Origin: Tribonema minus
Lineage: Eukaryota; Sar; Xanthophyceae; Tribonematales; Tribonemataceae
Direction: 5' to 3'
Assembly (NCBI GenBank): GCA_017506865.1
Contig: JAFCMP010000013.1
Span: 744,001 to 808,000 of the forward strand
Length of the DNA stretch: 64,000 nt
The translations under genes were made by a program, and so were the position numbers. Positions 25,801-38,500 of this stretch are shown here, one piece after another; position 1 is the first letter of the stretch, and each line of letters begins with the position of its first letter. The notes under the pieces were generated by a model that saw only the letters and a program-made list of their open reading frames with translations, was not told where the DNA came from and made no database searches.

Positions 25801-28800
25801 AGGGTGGAGTGATGTTCACAAGCACATTTTGTGAAAGCAGCGGCAGCACTTGTCAACAAACAGCACAGACTGTGCACAGGGGCACACACTTGAGAGCAGT
25901 GCGGCAGGAATCGGCGCGTCCAAAATAGATCTGAAGTGCTTTCTGTGAATCCATCAAGATCCAGCAATGGTCGTGAAAACCCGCAGAGCTTGCAGCTCAT
26001 GCATGCGCAGAACAGCGCTAAGCGGTGCTCCTGAGGTTGTGATGAGCTCCCAGTGTGCCACACAGACCTGACCATACTACTCACGCCAGCCCCAGCCAAG
26101 TGTGTCGCTGTGAGACCGGTTTGCGTGCAACTGATAATACATCAGACGCATGTGCGCATGCACCCATGCGTCAGCCTTCAAATGATAATTTGTTCAAATG
26201 AAGAAAAATTTTAATACACTATACCGCGCAGTATCTCCTTGCAAGTAGTCAAGTGACTGCAAAAATAAGAAAGCTACCCAGTACTTCGGAAACCCTTGGC
26301 TGAGTAAACTGCCACAAGACAAAAACCACAGCATTGGTGTCTGTGAATATTCGGAATGAGGTTATGCTCTCCAGCAATGCGCTGAAGGAGAGAACGTCGC
26401 CCAAGCGCTGCACACTGTCGTGCCAGGCAAGCACTTGTAAGCCCTCCTTTCTCAAGCTTGCACACACACCTACACCACTCACACCTGCTGAACGCCCCGC
26501 TGTAGAACATGTGAAAGGAGGCAACGCCCAGCCCCTCGCTGCGCCCGGCCTTGAAGTTGGTGCCCTTCTCCGTGTAGCGCCACCTGGCAACATTGCGCAG
26601 TGACACGAGGCACGTTCAGGCGGTGTGCTGTCAACATCCTCAACTATCGACACTACGTGCTAGAAGGGGTTGCACACTGTGGCATAAGCGGCATGTCAAA
26701 AGGCAGATTTGCTCTCACAGTACTCCTTGACTAGTTGGCAGTTTTTGTGTCGACCTGCTCCGTGTAGTGCCACCTGGCGACATTGCGCAGTGACATGAGG
26801 CACAATCAGGCAGATGCCCCACATTTTTTCCATGCTCATGTATTGAAGCCTTGGAGTGAGTGCCCTCCTGCGTGTGACGCCATTTGGGGCACTGCACCGC
26901 AATCAATTTTATATCAGAAGCATTTGCACATTCGGCAGTCGCAGCATGCCAAAACGCACTCTCATGGTACAGTAACTCATTCAGTCAATGAATAAATTTC
27001 GCTGAGTTGAGGACATCAAGCAGAAACAACGTTGTTGGTCAGCAGCCCCCCCCCAACCCCCACCCTGGCCCCCAGCCCAGCTGTTGTCGGCTCGCATGTA
27101 AATTCACTAGTAGCTGTAAGGCCATGGGGCACCGGCATTCATGTGGAGAAGAAGCTTTCTTTTCAGTAGGTTCACACACTGAATGTCACTGGGAACACCG
27201 CGTGTCAGCGTCCGTACCAGCAAATGCGATGCATCGCCTGGTGCATGGCAAAACGCCATTTGCTAAGCTTCATATGCATGCTGTCTGCTGCTCTTCCAGC
27301 CAGAAAAGGGGGGCGCAACTTCATGGACACCCAAGGTCGTCGTAGCCATGCCTAAACGCATGGGTTCTTAGCCACACATTACATATACTTCAAAAGTAGG
27401 TAAAATAATTTACATGTGTGGATGGCGGGCCCTCGATTGCGGTCCTGCGTCAGTCGCGCAATGCACATAGCAGTTCTGAACTGCTGCTTGAACCCACAGG
27501 CACCTCACCTACTTCAGCAATGAAGTGCATGATTCATTGCACCGATGCTCGTGCGCGCGCGTGCAATCTACGCGGAGCCGCATGCCTGATGCAAAGCCCA
27601 AGAATGAAGGGCCAGTCTACGCTCATCAAAGGCCGCATCAGCCTGCCACTTGAAGGTGGCCAAACTCATGCTTTACTCATCAACTGAGCTTGGCAATACG
27701 CGCATGAAGCGTGGCAGTGCTCACTTGTTGCCGGCGCCGGCGTCCAGCAGCACGCTCACGACCACGAGGTCTATCAACCGCCGCGCCTGCAAGAAAGCAG
27801 CAGCGACAAGCATCGCAGCGGAGCGTCAGTGCATGGGTGGCGCCAGACGCATTGTTGCGTGCAGTTGAGCCACACATTGCATTATCATGTGGCACGCAGA
27901 TCTGCCAAGTTCATCACATGAGGTGTACTTTCGGCCTCCGGTGCAGTGACGGCAAGTCACCACTGAGCGACAGCCATGCGCCATTTAGTGAGTTCGTCGT
28001 TCTATTTTATTTTACCGTTTTCCGTTTTGAGTGCAGTAACGGCAAGTCACCGACACCACTTAGCAACAGCCATGCGCGCCATTCCTCGCTGTGCCTCCCA
28101 CGTATGCGGGTGGTTCTCCCTCATCACATACCTTCATTTGCGCTCAGCGCTCATCGCAAATTCATATGATACCTCTACGTACCCCGCCGCCGCTGCCTTG
28201 ATACCATAACGCGTATGCATGGCACAAGGAACGCTGGGGATTGGTGGCACCTCAATTGTTTTATTTCGACTCCTCAAATTTGAGCTTCTAGACCCCCCCC
28301 CCCCCGTCGGCACCATCACCCCATGCAATGGGATGTTAGGGTCGGTTGTGATCAGCGAAAGACAACGTACATAATGTCCACAAGGTGAACTACCCCAAAT
28401 ATTACTATTTAAAAAAAAAGGTCAAGGTTCCAGCACACATTTCCGCAAGCAGCATGAAAGCACCATATATACTCTGTGCAGTAGGTGCTTTCACAGGAGT
28501 ATGGCAGCCTCATTTTGCTGGCGGGACGCAGCTGTCCTCAAATACTGCATTCGACTTCACGTCGTGCTTGTGGTCGGCGCAGAAAAGGGTGACGCTCCTA
28601 CGCAGGACCTCAAGAGACGTGGTATGCTGCTTAACCACACCAGGGCACTGCACTTTAGCCTTGTAAGAGTTAGTCTGTACAACAAGAAGCTACACTGCAT
28701 CAGGGCCCATTGCATCAAAAGTGCGCACACGCACGCCATGCTTTCACGGCGCTGCATATGTACAGTGGGGCACCACAAACAGGTGCACACAGCGCCTTGC

Positions 28801-31167
28801 GCCACAAGTGAACAATGGCTATGGTCGTTGAGCACTGAGGAGCAAGACACTGAGCACTGACCTCTTCCATGGGTCCGCACGCCCAGCTGTGTGTGACGCC
28901 AAAGACGGACAAATGCAACAGGAGGCGCATGCCGTCAGGTTTTCATACTTGCCGAGGTCGTGCTGTGGGGTGCGGCAGGCGCAAGCTGCACTGACAGGCA
29001 TTAATGTTCACATCCACACTCATGCTACTGTGTATTGCACGAACTTTGAAACGGAGTGCACATTTCTGTTGGAATAAACTGGAGCTGGTGCCTGTCATAC
29101 TTGTGCGCTACATCAGCTTCTAGGCGATGCCTGTGAGCAATGTGGCCAATGTGGCCTTTATGGCCAGACGCTGCGCATGCGGGCCGCGGTGCCTTCGTTA
29201 TCCCGCCGTACCAATGAGTAAGCTGTTCGTATCACATGGTTGTTCGGGCAATATTGACATCATACGCCTCTTACATACTGCACAGTACAATATTATACAT
29301 GCACAACAATGGACCTTAACCAATCTGGGCGTTGGTGCTACAGCAGCGTACTTTAGATCCGCGAATAGCTTGGCGCTCTGAACATGACAAAGCAAACCAA
29401 CACCATCCACGGATTACGCCACAATTGTGTGTGTTCCCGTAAACGTATCTGCTCGTCAGCGGCGCTGCTCTTGAAGCGCCAGGGCGCGCCAAGTTGACCG
29501 CAAAGACAATATGCCGCAATTGTGTGCTGCCTCAAGTAGAACTGTGTGAACAGTTCAGCATAGCCGCTGACATGTGAGCCAGGACAAACACTCGTCCATC
29601 TGAAGGACTGAAAGCGCAACAAGGTGCTCGCCATTTCAAGGCCACCTCACCTGTTGGTCAGGCGAGTTGAGGGCCTTTGGAGACTAAAATGCACTTCACA
29701 GGCAATAAAATCCGCATAAAGCACGAGAACCCAACAGGCAGATGTTACCACGGTACTCCAAGTCTGCCTGATCTCTTTGTCGGCGGCATACCATAAATTT
29801 TTCCTACGAGTACTCACCAGAAAGAGATGATTCTCCTCAACTGTTTCCGGTGTAATGATAAATTTTGTCGACAACACTAGAACTCAACAGAAAGAGATGA
29901 CTCTGTTCACCTGTTTGTCAGCGGCGTAACTCTGTCTATGCCGCCTGCCTCAAAGTGTCGCAGGCGCGAGTGAAACGGCACCGCGTCGTAGCTGGGGTAG
30001 TCCTTGTCCATCAGCCCCTGCCACGGCAGCAGGCAGTTACAAATTGGTCGTGGCAGTTTAAAGCCAGTCACGCCAAGAGGGTGGCTTCATACGTACATGA
30101 GTGGTAGCATGACAACACACGTGGGCGATGATTCCTCCGCGCATTGTGTTGTGAGCAAAATGGCGTGGCAGTGCAGTTGTGACAGGTGCGGTCAATCAAT
30201 CAGCATGCTACCATTGCCTTGAGCGAAACATGCAGCTGTGACAGTTCCGGTCAATCAATCAGCTAGGCCGCCGTTGCAGCAGCGGGTAATTAATGATGGC
30301 GGACGGTGTTGCCGTTCACACTCGCCGGCAATGGCACAGCGCTACACGGAATACATTGCGTGACAAACCTTGGGCTCCACATGGTGTGTGCTTGTGCTAA
30401 GAATTTATCGTCACCAGCCATCGCTATGGACAGCAGTGGCATGCAAGTCATGCGTGAAGCAAATTGTACTCCAACTGTGACTTGAAGTGTCCATTAATGA
30501 AAGGGAAGGTGGAAGGGGTCATTGCGCAGCGCCCAGCACTGAATCTGCAACGCCTTCGCGAGAGCTGATGCTGTTGCCAGCAAATAGCGTGATGGACACC
30601 TGTATAGCGACACTTCGGTGTTGTACATGACCTGATGTGCACCTCCATGCGCAAATTTACAGGCACTCCCACACATGCGCTGTCCACGTATCAACTGGCG
30701 CATGCCAATAGTAGGCACGAATGCCATCTGAAACGCATGCCAACAGCGGAATCTCACTGGGAAAGGCCAAATCTGCTTGACGAGAGACTGCGGTTTGATG
30801 TGCCCATTTGAAGGCCTCCTCAAGCACAGCAGCCAGTGCTGGCAGTGTTGCTACAACACATGACCACCACGGTGACGTGATGTGTGCATCGCACTGATCT
30901 GAAACAGGAACGTTATCATCTCCACACATCAGAACGACACTGTGCTTGTGCACGACTGCATGCACTGGACTTAAAACGTTGGCTCACCTTGACGAAGTCA
31001 GCAACAGCGTCTATCTTGGCTTCGTTCAGCTTAAAATGCTTCAGCTTGTCTGCCTTGGCAAGTGCCAAGATAGCGTTGCACCTCTCCCGCACACACTGCA
31101 GGGTGCGCAGTGTGGCCACGCCCTCGCTGGCACCTTGTGGGCCCGCCATCGCCGCCGCCTCCGCCAT
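16837..31167 (-). CDS. URC4: URC4-like DUF1688 uracil catabolism protein, about 13 exons
   Basis: Exons (minus, phases agree): 31167-30988, 30017-29911, one unseen, 27786-27725, 26583-26485, 25602-25533, 24859-24800, 23660-23559, 22837-22704, 21805-21712, 21024-20914, 17879-17775, 16944-16837 (TAA). Family landmarks run in order: VRERCNAILALAKADKL, AVPFHSRLRHFEAGGIDR, VVVSVLLDAGAG, WRYTEKGTNFKAGRSEGLG, NPLVGCDGR, DGRSMGDVWKH, GTNWGQLIPFHKLSQWL, LTGLPEYRNGGLLVDMGVL, EWRALTVALLD, GTWKAGR and ISDGTVF at the C-terminus. The visible exons give about 410 codons, close to full length. In yeasts URC4 is needed for the URC route of uracil degradation; its chemistry is unknown. Between 29911 and 27786 a small exon of length 1 mod 3 must exist (phase 2 to phase 0), which I could not place. 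Several introns carry junction echoes. Confidence 0.9.
19975..20397 (-). mobile_element. Retroelement RT C-terminal fragment in a URC4 intron
   Basis: A 140-codon frame contains WAFVPFVQESYGRLGKQ and later LARELAERVMAYTRGARML. It follows the same pattern as the tail of the LINE at 7758 but differs in sequence, so it is probably a second retroelement family. No ends or target-site duplications were found. Confidence 0.5.
20430..20965 (-). repeat. Junction echoes of URC4 exon 21024-20914 donor
   Basis: The exon end and donor (plus strand 20908-20965: cttaccacttcaggatactg, then ggctccagcactccc) recur degenerately at 20690-20745 and 20573-20612, and weakly at 20437-20470. All lie in the downstream intron. 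Confidence 0.6.
22340..22742 (-). repeat. Junction echoes of URC4 exon 22837-22704, three extra copies
   Basis: The last about 37 bp of the exon (DGRSMGDVWKHR) plus its donor occur at 22704-22740 and again at 22597-22635, 22484-22522 and 22340-22379. They differ by a few bases and are spaced about 107-145 bp. Each keeps a GTA or GTG donor-like site and is separated from the next by 'catgcatacatac' DNA. Confidence 0.9.
26545..26900 (-). repeat. Acceptor-side echoes of URC4 exon 26583-26485
   Basis: Acceptor plus exon start (plus strand 26570-26605, cgtgtagcgccacctggcaa) recurs at about 26760-26795 and, more diverged, at 26868-26895. In gene orientation both lie upstream in the preceding intron. 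Confidence 0.75.
27940..28083. repeat. Direct repeat, two copies about 90 bp apart
   Basis: 'gtgcagtgacggcaagtcac' plus 'gacagccatgcgccatt' recurs with minor changes at 28032-28083. It lies in a URC4 intron. Confidence 0.7.
29440..29925 (-). repeat. Junction echoes of URC4 exon 30017-29911 donor
   Basis: The exon end 'cgccgctgacaaacag/GTGAAC' is echoed at about 29770-29790 (gccgccgacaaagag), 29651-29675 (cctgaccaacag/GTGAGG) and 29441-29462 (cgccgctgacgagcagatac). All are downstream in gene orientation. Confidence 0.65.
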
Positions 31168-32599
31168 TGCGCGCTCCTAAGGCTGCTCTCTTTCTTCGCA
31201 ACTCATTTCTTCAACTTTAAGTTCAACTCCTTTTTGAAGTTTGATAAAAAATCAATGTTTGAAGCTGTGAATGGAGATCTAAGAATACTTCGTCTCATGC
31301 AGGGCACTTCGTCTCGTGCATGTGAGATTGTCTCTGATTAAATTTGCCTAACATATGCATGGCGTCGATCGACAGATCTGCGCAAGTGGAGCATCGTCAT
31401 GTTTACAAGAGATGACGCATCCAGGCAAAAGACAGAGAAAGTGACGGCACACAGACTTAGCACAAATCAATTGCAGGCGGAAGACGCACAACTGGTGGCA
31501 ACAATGGTGACAATGTGGTGGAAAGGCAGATAGAACACAGCGATGCATCAAGAATATGAAGGTGACGCCAGTACAGGGGACCCTGTACGTGGCACAGGCA
31601 CAATCATGATGTCAGACCACCTTGGCCTCAACTTCTCTTTGCCTAGGATTCTTAGGCGGACAAGTGCAGCATGTGAACCGCTGTGAGGGGCACAGGCCCC
31701 TGGATGAACTCACTCACGCTTCTTTGGTTGATCCGAGGTAACTAGCCAGGGTCAACAAGTTTGTCACCCAGTCACCTACCACACGGAGCGGATACAGGAC
31801 GGTGGTCGCCCAGAAGCATGATGCTGCGCCTGCAGCAGGCAACTACATTCAAGGTTTATGCAACTCTTGTAAAGCTGCAAAAGAGCGCAACACACGACTG
31901 CAGGCCTGCAGATATGGTACTTGGCAAACGACTCCTTGACGCATTGGGCAATTCCAGTCACTGGCAGTTGCACGCGCAGCAGCAGGATCACTAGTAGCCC
32001 CTGGGCAGCAGAAATGCCATCGACAAATTTGCAGGCAGCAGGAATGCCATCAAGAAAAACTGCAGGCTAGCACGCGGCGCAAAATGCCAGTACAGAACGA
32101 CGCCAGTTTCTGTCTCAACGGCTGTCAGCACTACAATAAGTGCTAACTGCTTCTGCTGCTGCAAAACAGCCTGAAGCGCCACAATGGAAACGGCCTTCAA
32201 ACCCCCAAAACTGAAGCGTGTGTGCAACAGCCAGCAAGTCCACGATGAAACCGGCCTCCAGATTAACATAATTGCCACAAAACCTGCAAATGAACTAAAC
32301 AATTGGACATTTCTACATCAACGGCACCCAAGTGCAATGCTGCTGATGGCCGGCTCGCTTGGCAGTCATCATCCATGGCCCAGACAAGGCTGAAAGGCCA
32401 GGGTAGGGTTCTGCGCTCAACTTTCTCCCTGATCCGTTGCCCGGACAAGTTTATATCATTACTCTAAGAAGTTGTCCGGACAAAGACACTCCCTGAAGTA
32501 CCACACCACGCCACTGTTTGAGCGCGCGAGAATAAAGTCATCTTCAACTGTGTAGTGAAGTTGTGAATTTTTTTCTTGCAGAGGAAACCACTTGTCCGT
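31168..32599. other. Divergent intergenic region between URC4 and the aldo/keto reductase
   Basis: No exon is evident. It should hold both promoters. An acceptor-like 'tttttttcttgcag' at 32567-32580 just before the reductase start may end an untranslated exon. Confidence 0.5.
32437..32482. promoter_or_regulatory. Paired palindromes TTGYCCGGACAA upstream of the reductase
   Basis: A perfect 12-bp palindrome TTGTCCGGACAA sits at about 32471-32482. A near copy, TTGCCCGGACAA, lies about 35 bp upstream, with the AT-rich 'tttatatcatt' between them. They lie about 120-160 bp before the reductase ATG. An operator role is inference. Confidence 0.35.
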
Positions 32600-35500
32600 A
32601 TGCTCGTGCCTGCCGAGCTTGTCCTGCTGACATTGTTGGCCTTAGTCAATCTCGTTATGTCCGTGAAGCCGTTCCTGGGAGTGCCTGGGCCGCCACTGGG
32701 CTTGGGACTAGCAGCTCTAGGGCGCCCTGGCTACATCAATCTTGGCCACTCCGCATCTCTGGCTGGCACAGACGTGGAGGTCATGAGGTAATCACAGTTG
32801 CAGTATGAAGGAGCCAGCATGTTCTGCAGTATGCATGTAAATTTGAATCTTGCTGATGCGCTGATGGATCGAAAGAGGTGCTGTGCTAGCACACGCAGCA
32901 TTTGCCTCGCAGAAACTAGCTTGTGCATACTGCTCAGACCTTCGGCGTGTGACACTGCCACTGCACACCTCATTTCTTAGTTTTTATCTGGCAAAACAGA
33001 TGTTTGCGACGCAGCAAAGATGAGGCGAATCAACAGCTCATTGGCTGCTTAAAGAAGGCATCTGCGGTGATGTAGTGCTTATATACAGTGACTGCAGCAG
33101 CATTGCACTGTAGTAGCTGTCTTTCACGCACCTGCCTCCGCGTCACAGGGCATGCTTCAAATGTGTTTTTATCGCACTTGCAACAATATCATGACTACTG
33201 AGGGTGGCCATGATGATTGACCTGTGAACACGCAACTCTTGTGTGCCACCTACGCACTAACTGCAAGCTGCTCGTCGTGTCAATTTTGCAGGGCGCATGC
33301 CTGGAGCGTCCTGGATGCAGCCTGGGAGAGCGGCGTGCGCTATTTCGATGCCGCACGGTCCTATGGCAGGTGTGTGCCAGTTTGCAGCGGCGGTACGTTC
33401 TGCATGACTTCTGCAAGACTGACCTGAAATGCTAGCTGCGGCGAACGGCTCAACTGCCTGCGTGTGTGGCCCGCGATCCTCTGCTGGTGCTGCGGAGATG
33501 GTGTGCAAGTCACCTCAAAGCCAGCACCTTTTGCACCGGACGATGGCGCCAGTGCACTGGCGGCCAGTGTATACGTGTCAGCACATTGCAGCAGAGCATC
33601 GGCGGTGCTCCTCTACGTGCTGCTGCCAAATAACGATTGCAGCATGACAGGCTCAGTGACACCCTACCGCGGTGCACCAAGCTGCTGCTTGCGGCGATGA
33701 TGGGCGGCGAGGCAATCTGCTACACGCTGCTCCATGAGGCAGGCCGGAGGACACGGCTGGATGACCGGTGTCGTGATCTCAGGGCACGGCCACAGTCGGG
33801 TTGCGCCGCTGTCACGCAGAAGTGACCTATGCCTGTCTTACGAAATGCGCCTGCCCCATGAGGAGCGCCGCTGGTCACGCAACTGCTTGGGTGAACTGTT
33901 GTCGCGCTGAGTTTATGTCTCTGCTGCTCTCACGGTGTCCTCACACACACGTGCACTGCTTGCTGCGCTGCGTGGTTCGCTGCAGGGCGGAAGAGTTTCT
34001 GGGGGGCTGGCTCGAGGCTCGGGGCATCAAGCCAGAGGATGTCGCAGTTGGCAGCAAGTGGGGTAAGTGTGCATGTGCTACACATTTTTTTGAAATACTT
34101 GAGCGTGAAGTGCACCCTAACCTTCAAGTGGTGTGGTGTAAAAAGGCTTGTGAAACACGCTGTCCTGGGTACATGCAAGTAAAAGTAGGAAAAATGGAAG
34201 TGTGCGCGGCATCGCGCCAGATCTGTCAATGTGAAGACTAGAGATAGAACTTTCTGGCTCTGTCGAAATAGGAGTGTTTACCCCTGACAACGACACTCGC
34301 TGCAATTGAAATGGCAAATGATAATAAAACCTCTTCAACATTGGTGACATTTCACAAGGTCGCACTACGATTTTATGTCATACCTTTGATCGACTGATCG
34401 AGTGAACATCATGAGTTGCCCACATTTACTTCTGTGAACGAAGCATAGGCATGTCAGCCCCATGAAGTCCTCAGTCAATGACACGTTCTGGCGGCAATCT
34501 TGCATTTGGCACTGCGCTGTCGCTGCTGACACCAAGACCTGCACTGTCAGTATACCTACTCCTCGTGCTGCGCTTGGCATCAAGCACGCCGTTGCTGGCC
34601 CATGTAACAAAACCGCCATCATCATCATTGATTTCTGAACATGCGCAGCAGCTCGACCTGACCTGATCGAGCAGCAGATGTGCTGATGGCATGGTCGCAT
34701 TCACACCCGCCGGCACTGCCACCGTCACCCACCACCGCCACTGCCGCCAGTGCACCACGACGGGTTAATGCCCATGGGCGGCCAGTAAACCGCGCTTGAG
34801 ACACATTGGGCGATTGCACTGCTCAATTTAAAACCTGCTACTTCGACTGCCTTTGTGCTGACCAAGCCGTGAACACGGCCACCACCGCAACGCTGCCCGC
34901 AGGCTACCGGTACACGGCAGACTGGCGCGTCGACACGGGCGGCGCGCCGCACGAGGTCAAGGACCACAGCCTGGCGCACCTGCTCAGCCAGGTGGGCCAT
35001 TGCCATGTTTTGCTATAGCCACTTGAATATTTGCTGCATATACTTTTCTTCAGAATCGACCTCATGCCTTCTAGGAAGTTTACGCTACACATCATGTCAA
35101 GGACCACAGCCTGGCGCACCTGCTCAGCCAGGTGAGGCAATGAGGCAATGACACATCGTGCCGTGCCAATTTTAATATACTTTGAGGTATGTACGTCGAG
35201 AAGTATCCTTCAATTTTGACATGTTATGCCTTCCTGGAAGTGTATACACCGCACAACAAATTGTTATTGCATGTGCACTGTCGGTGCGCCGGACAACGTC
35301 AAGGACCACAGCCTGGCGCACGTGCTCAGTCAGGTGAAACATTCACACATTCCATCATACCGACTCACCATACTTCAGGGCATGTGGACACATGGGTGTC
35401 TTACGAAGTATATACTACACACTTGAAGGCATGCACACTTTTCTCAAACTCAACACCTCGCAGTATTGGCACCTAACCGGACAATATAAAAATATGCATT

Positions 35501-38500
35501 GCTGAACGTGACCATCCTACCGTATTCACCCGTGGATAGCCCCCCCCACCTTGAATAGCTTGGGGGGGGGGCTATTTGGCTGAATGGCCCCCCCCAAGAT
35601 ATCGATTATTTGATGCGCAGAGGCTTGCAAGCAATAGCCCGGGGGGGCGTTGAATAGCGCGGGGGGGGGGTATCTCGTCACGAATGAACAATTGTGGCGT
35701 CTACTAAATGGGCAAAACACATGCATATGGTTTCGTTTGCGAACAGTGACACCATCTATGCCATCTTTGTTTGCCGGCTTGAGTTGCACGCAGCAGAGAA
35801 GCGCTTGTCTAGCCTCATAAGAGCTCGGCCTTTCGGCGAAAATGGCGTCAGTGCCAAAAAAACTGATCCCAGGAGCTGTCGCTAGCGTAGCCGTGCTAGC
35901 CCTGACTGCCTGCGGTAGTAGCTGGCGTGCTTGCCATGCTGCTGCTCACGGACTGCGGCTTGCCCCCCCCCACGCTATTTTTGCGGTTGCTCCGGCGAAA
36001 ATGCCAGCAAATAACGCGGGGGGTCGTTGAATACCCCCCCCCGCGGTAATTACCGTGCTCCCGGAAGCTAGGAACGTTATCGCGGGGGGGGGCTATCCAC
36101 GGGTGAATACGGTATGAGGAGCTGTTCTCGATGATCCTAAGAAATGGCTCAGCAGATGGACCCCCCCTAAGACGGCTGCCAGGTTGATATGTACTGCGAG
36201 GGACCTCATGGTATGTCTGTGGCAGCCCTGTGGTGTTGGGCATTAGCTTGACCACTGCACGCATTAGTAGCATTGAATTTGAAATTGCTGCCGCATGATG
36301 TGCATAGGCGAACGAGGATATGCATTGACGGACGCGGTTGGTCATCTTTTGTGCACTGTGGAGGATTAAGACTTAAGGATGCAAGTGCATTCGTCATTTT
36401 GTCCAAGTAGTTCAAACCAGATTCAAAACCAGTATGCTTGAGGCTGTAGCTATCTGCTGCAAACGCATTTGAGGCATGATCGTTCACAGTGGCAATGCAG
36501 ACAATGAATTGCAGCTGTGGCAGTAAAGCCACATACGTGTCTGTTTTGGTCCGAGCACAGGGAGCAGGCGCCACTTTTACCGCTATAAGCTACTCTAATG
36601 CAACTCCAGGCGAAACCTGACACCTGCCCCTGCTGCACTGCTGCTGCCATTTGATGTGCGCACATGAAGACTAAGGAGACCGAGTCGTGCCTGGGCAAGT
36701 ACTTGCGCCTCTATCAGGTGAGCATACGGGGATGCTCAAGATGATTGCATCTATTCAAGGAGGAAACGGGGACATACAAAATTATAGGTACTTCTTTATA
36801 ATACATTATTTCAAAAACTACACATTCAAAGTACCACATGAGAACATGCTGACACGGACATCACAATTCTGTGATAAGGGGGATGCATCACATATACCTA
36901 GCAAGTTTCATCCATTGAATTTGATGCTCGTGCCCATGATTTCACGATGCAGAGGCGTGCTGTGCTACTGCTGATGGCTCCTTCATACTGGCCTTCATGA
37001 CTGTTTATGATGAGCCGCGGCCAACACAGTTGTGCAAGCTCCACGAGAAATTGTGTGCAGTAGTGGCATGGCTTTGTTGATGCTTGAAGCGCGTGTACAT
37101 TAATCTACGTACTTCTGTACTGGAGCGCCAGCAGTGCTCATCACAGCATGACCCTCCAGCAGTCATACCTGTTCTATGCGAGCATGTGCCGTGCCGACTT
37201 TGCTGCATCACTGTGCTGCATCACCGCTGGGGACACGGGCGGTGTCACAGCGACCACGCACATGGGCACTGCACGTCATGCAATGACGTGTGTCACGTCT
37301 TCCTTCACTGTGACATGTGTAATTACATCAACGCGCACAAGCAGACAGCACGGCAAGTCAGTGCTCGGCGTCAGAGCTCAGTACCTGCTGCTCCCAATGA
37401 GCACACCTTGTGAAACTTGAAACAACCAATTGATGGATTCATGCCGTGGCGACCGCGCTGCCGATGCGCACATGAGGCCTGTCAGAATCCACAGCGCTGC
37501 CCCCACGGAAGCGGTGTCACAATCATGGTTACGAAGACAAGTCAGTGCCCAGTGCCTGTGCCTCCGGGTCAGTTCACTCTCAAACAACTCAATTCACGCT
37601 TGCTGGTGGCACCGCGTCCGTGAGCTGCGTGCAGATCCACAGCGCGACTCTCGAGAGCGGCGTCCTTGCCGACGAGGCCGTGCTGGCAGAACTCGGCAAC
37701 CTCAAGCGCCGCGGGTGGCGCATCGGCCTCAGCCTCAGCGGCGTGCAACAGCCACAGGTGCCAGTGCTCGGCAGCTCTTGAAAAAAAATCATTCGTTAAC
37801 ATGCAAGTTCGGCTTGGTACGTACTTCCTTATCGTATAGGCGCGCGCGCGCATCGCGTTTTTTGTTTCATTATTTGCTGCTGAGCGCAAGTGTTTGCTGG
37901 CAGTGTGTTGAAAGGTGCCATGTGCGTCTTCTCTGCAACTGGATGTAGCCTGATATTCCACTGTGCCACTGCTGCAAAATGCCATAGCAAATCAAAGATG
38001 GCAACGTAGTGCACAATCATGCACCTAAAGCTCCACCAGGAAAGGCGGGCTTCCTATTGTGCAATCATGCGCATTTAGTAGCAATATATAACGCAATCAT
38101 TTGCCAGAAACACCACACAAACATCTGCTCCAGATGGCACTTGCGCTGCAGGTCGGTTTCTGCCTTTGGCACCTTCTGGTATTCAGATTTGTCTGATGTC
38201 TGCTCCTGTGACATTCGGCGCTGCGCTGTCTTCAGGTGTTGCGATTGGCGATGCAGTGCAAGCTGAGCAACGGCGACAAGGTGAGAAACCGTGAAGCTGC
38301 ACCTGGTGGCTTGTTGGGAGGAGAAGTTCAGCACTGCGAGTGCAATGAGTTCAACACAAACAATCGAGCAGCAAGGGGTGGGCTCTCGATCAAATCATGC
38401 GGAAGCGGTGGTGAGCCATTTGCTCAGATAGTCAGAGTTTAGTCACAGGGGCTGGTGTGGCCGATACCCAATTAGCTTCTGGTCTCGCTCAAGAGCGTTC

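Noticed and set aside
29440..29519. Candidate URC4 exon reading GAPWRFKSSAADEQIR
   Set aside because: The segment aligns with the end of exon 30017-29911 as a junction echo, lacks a good acceptor, and the true W-R-Y motif lies in exon 26583-26485.
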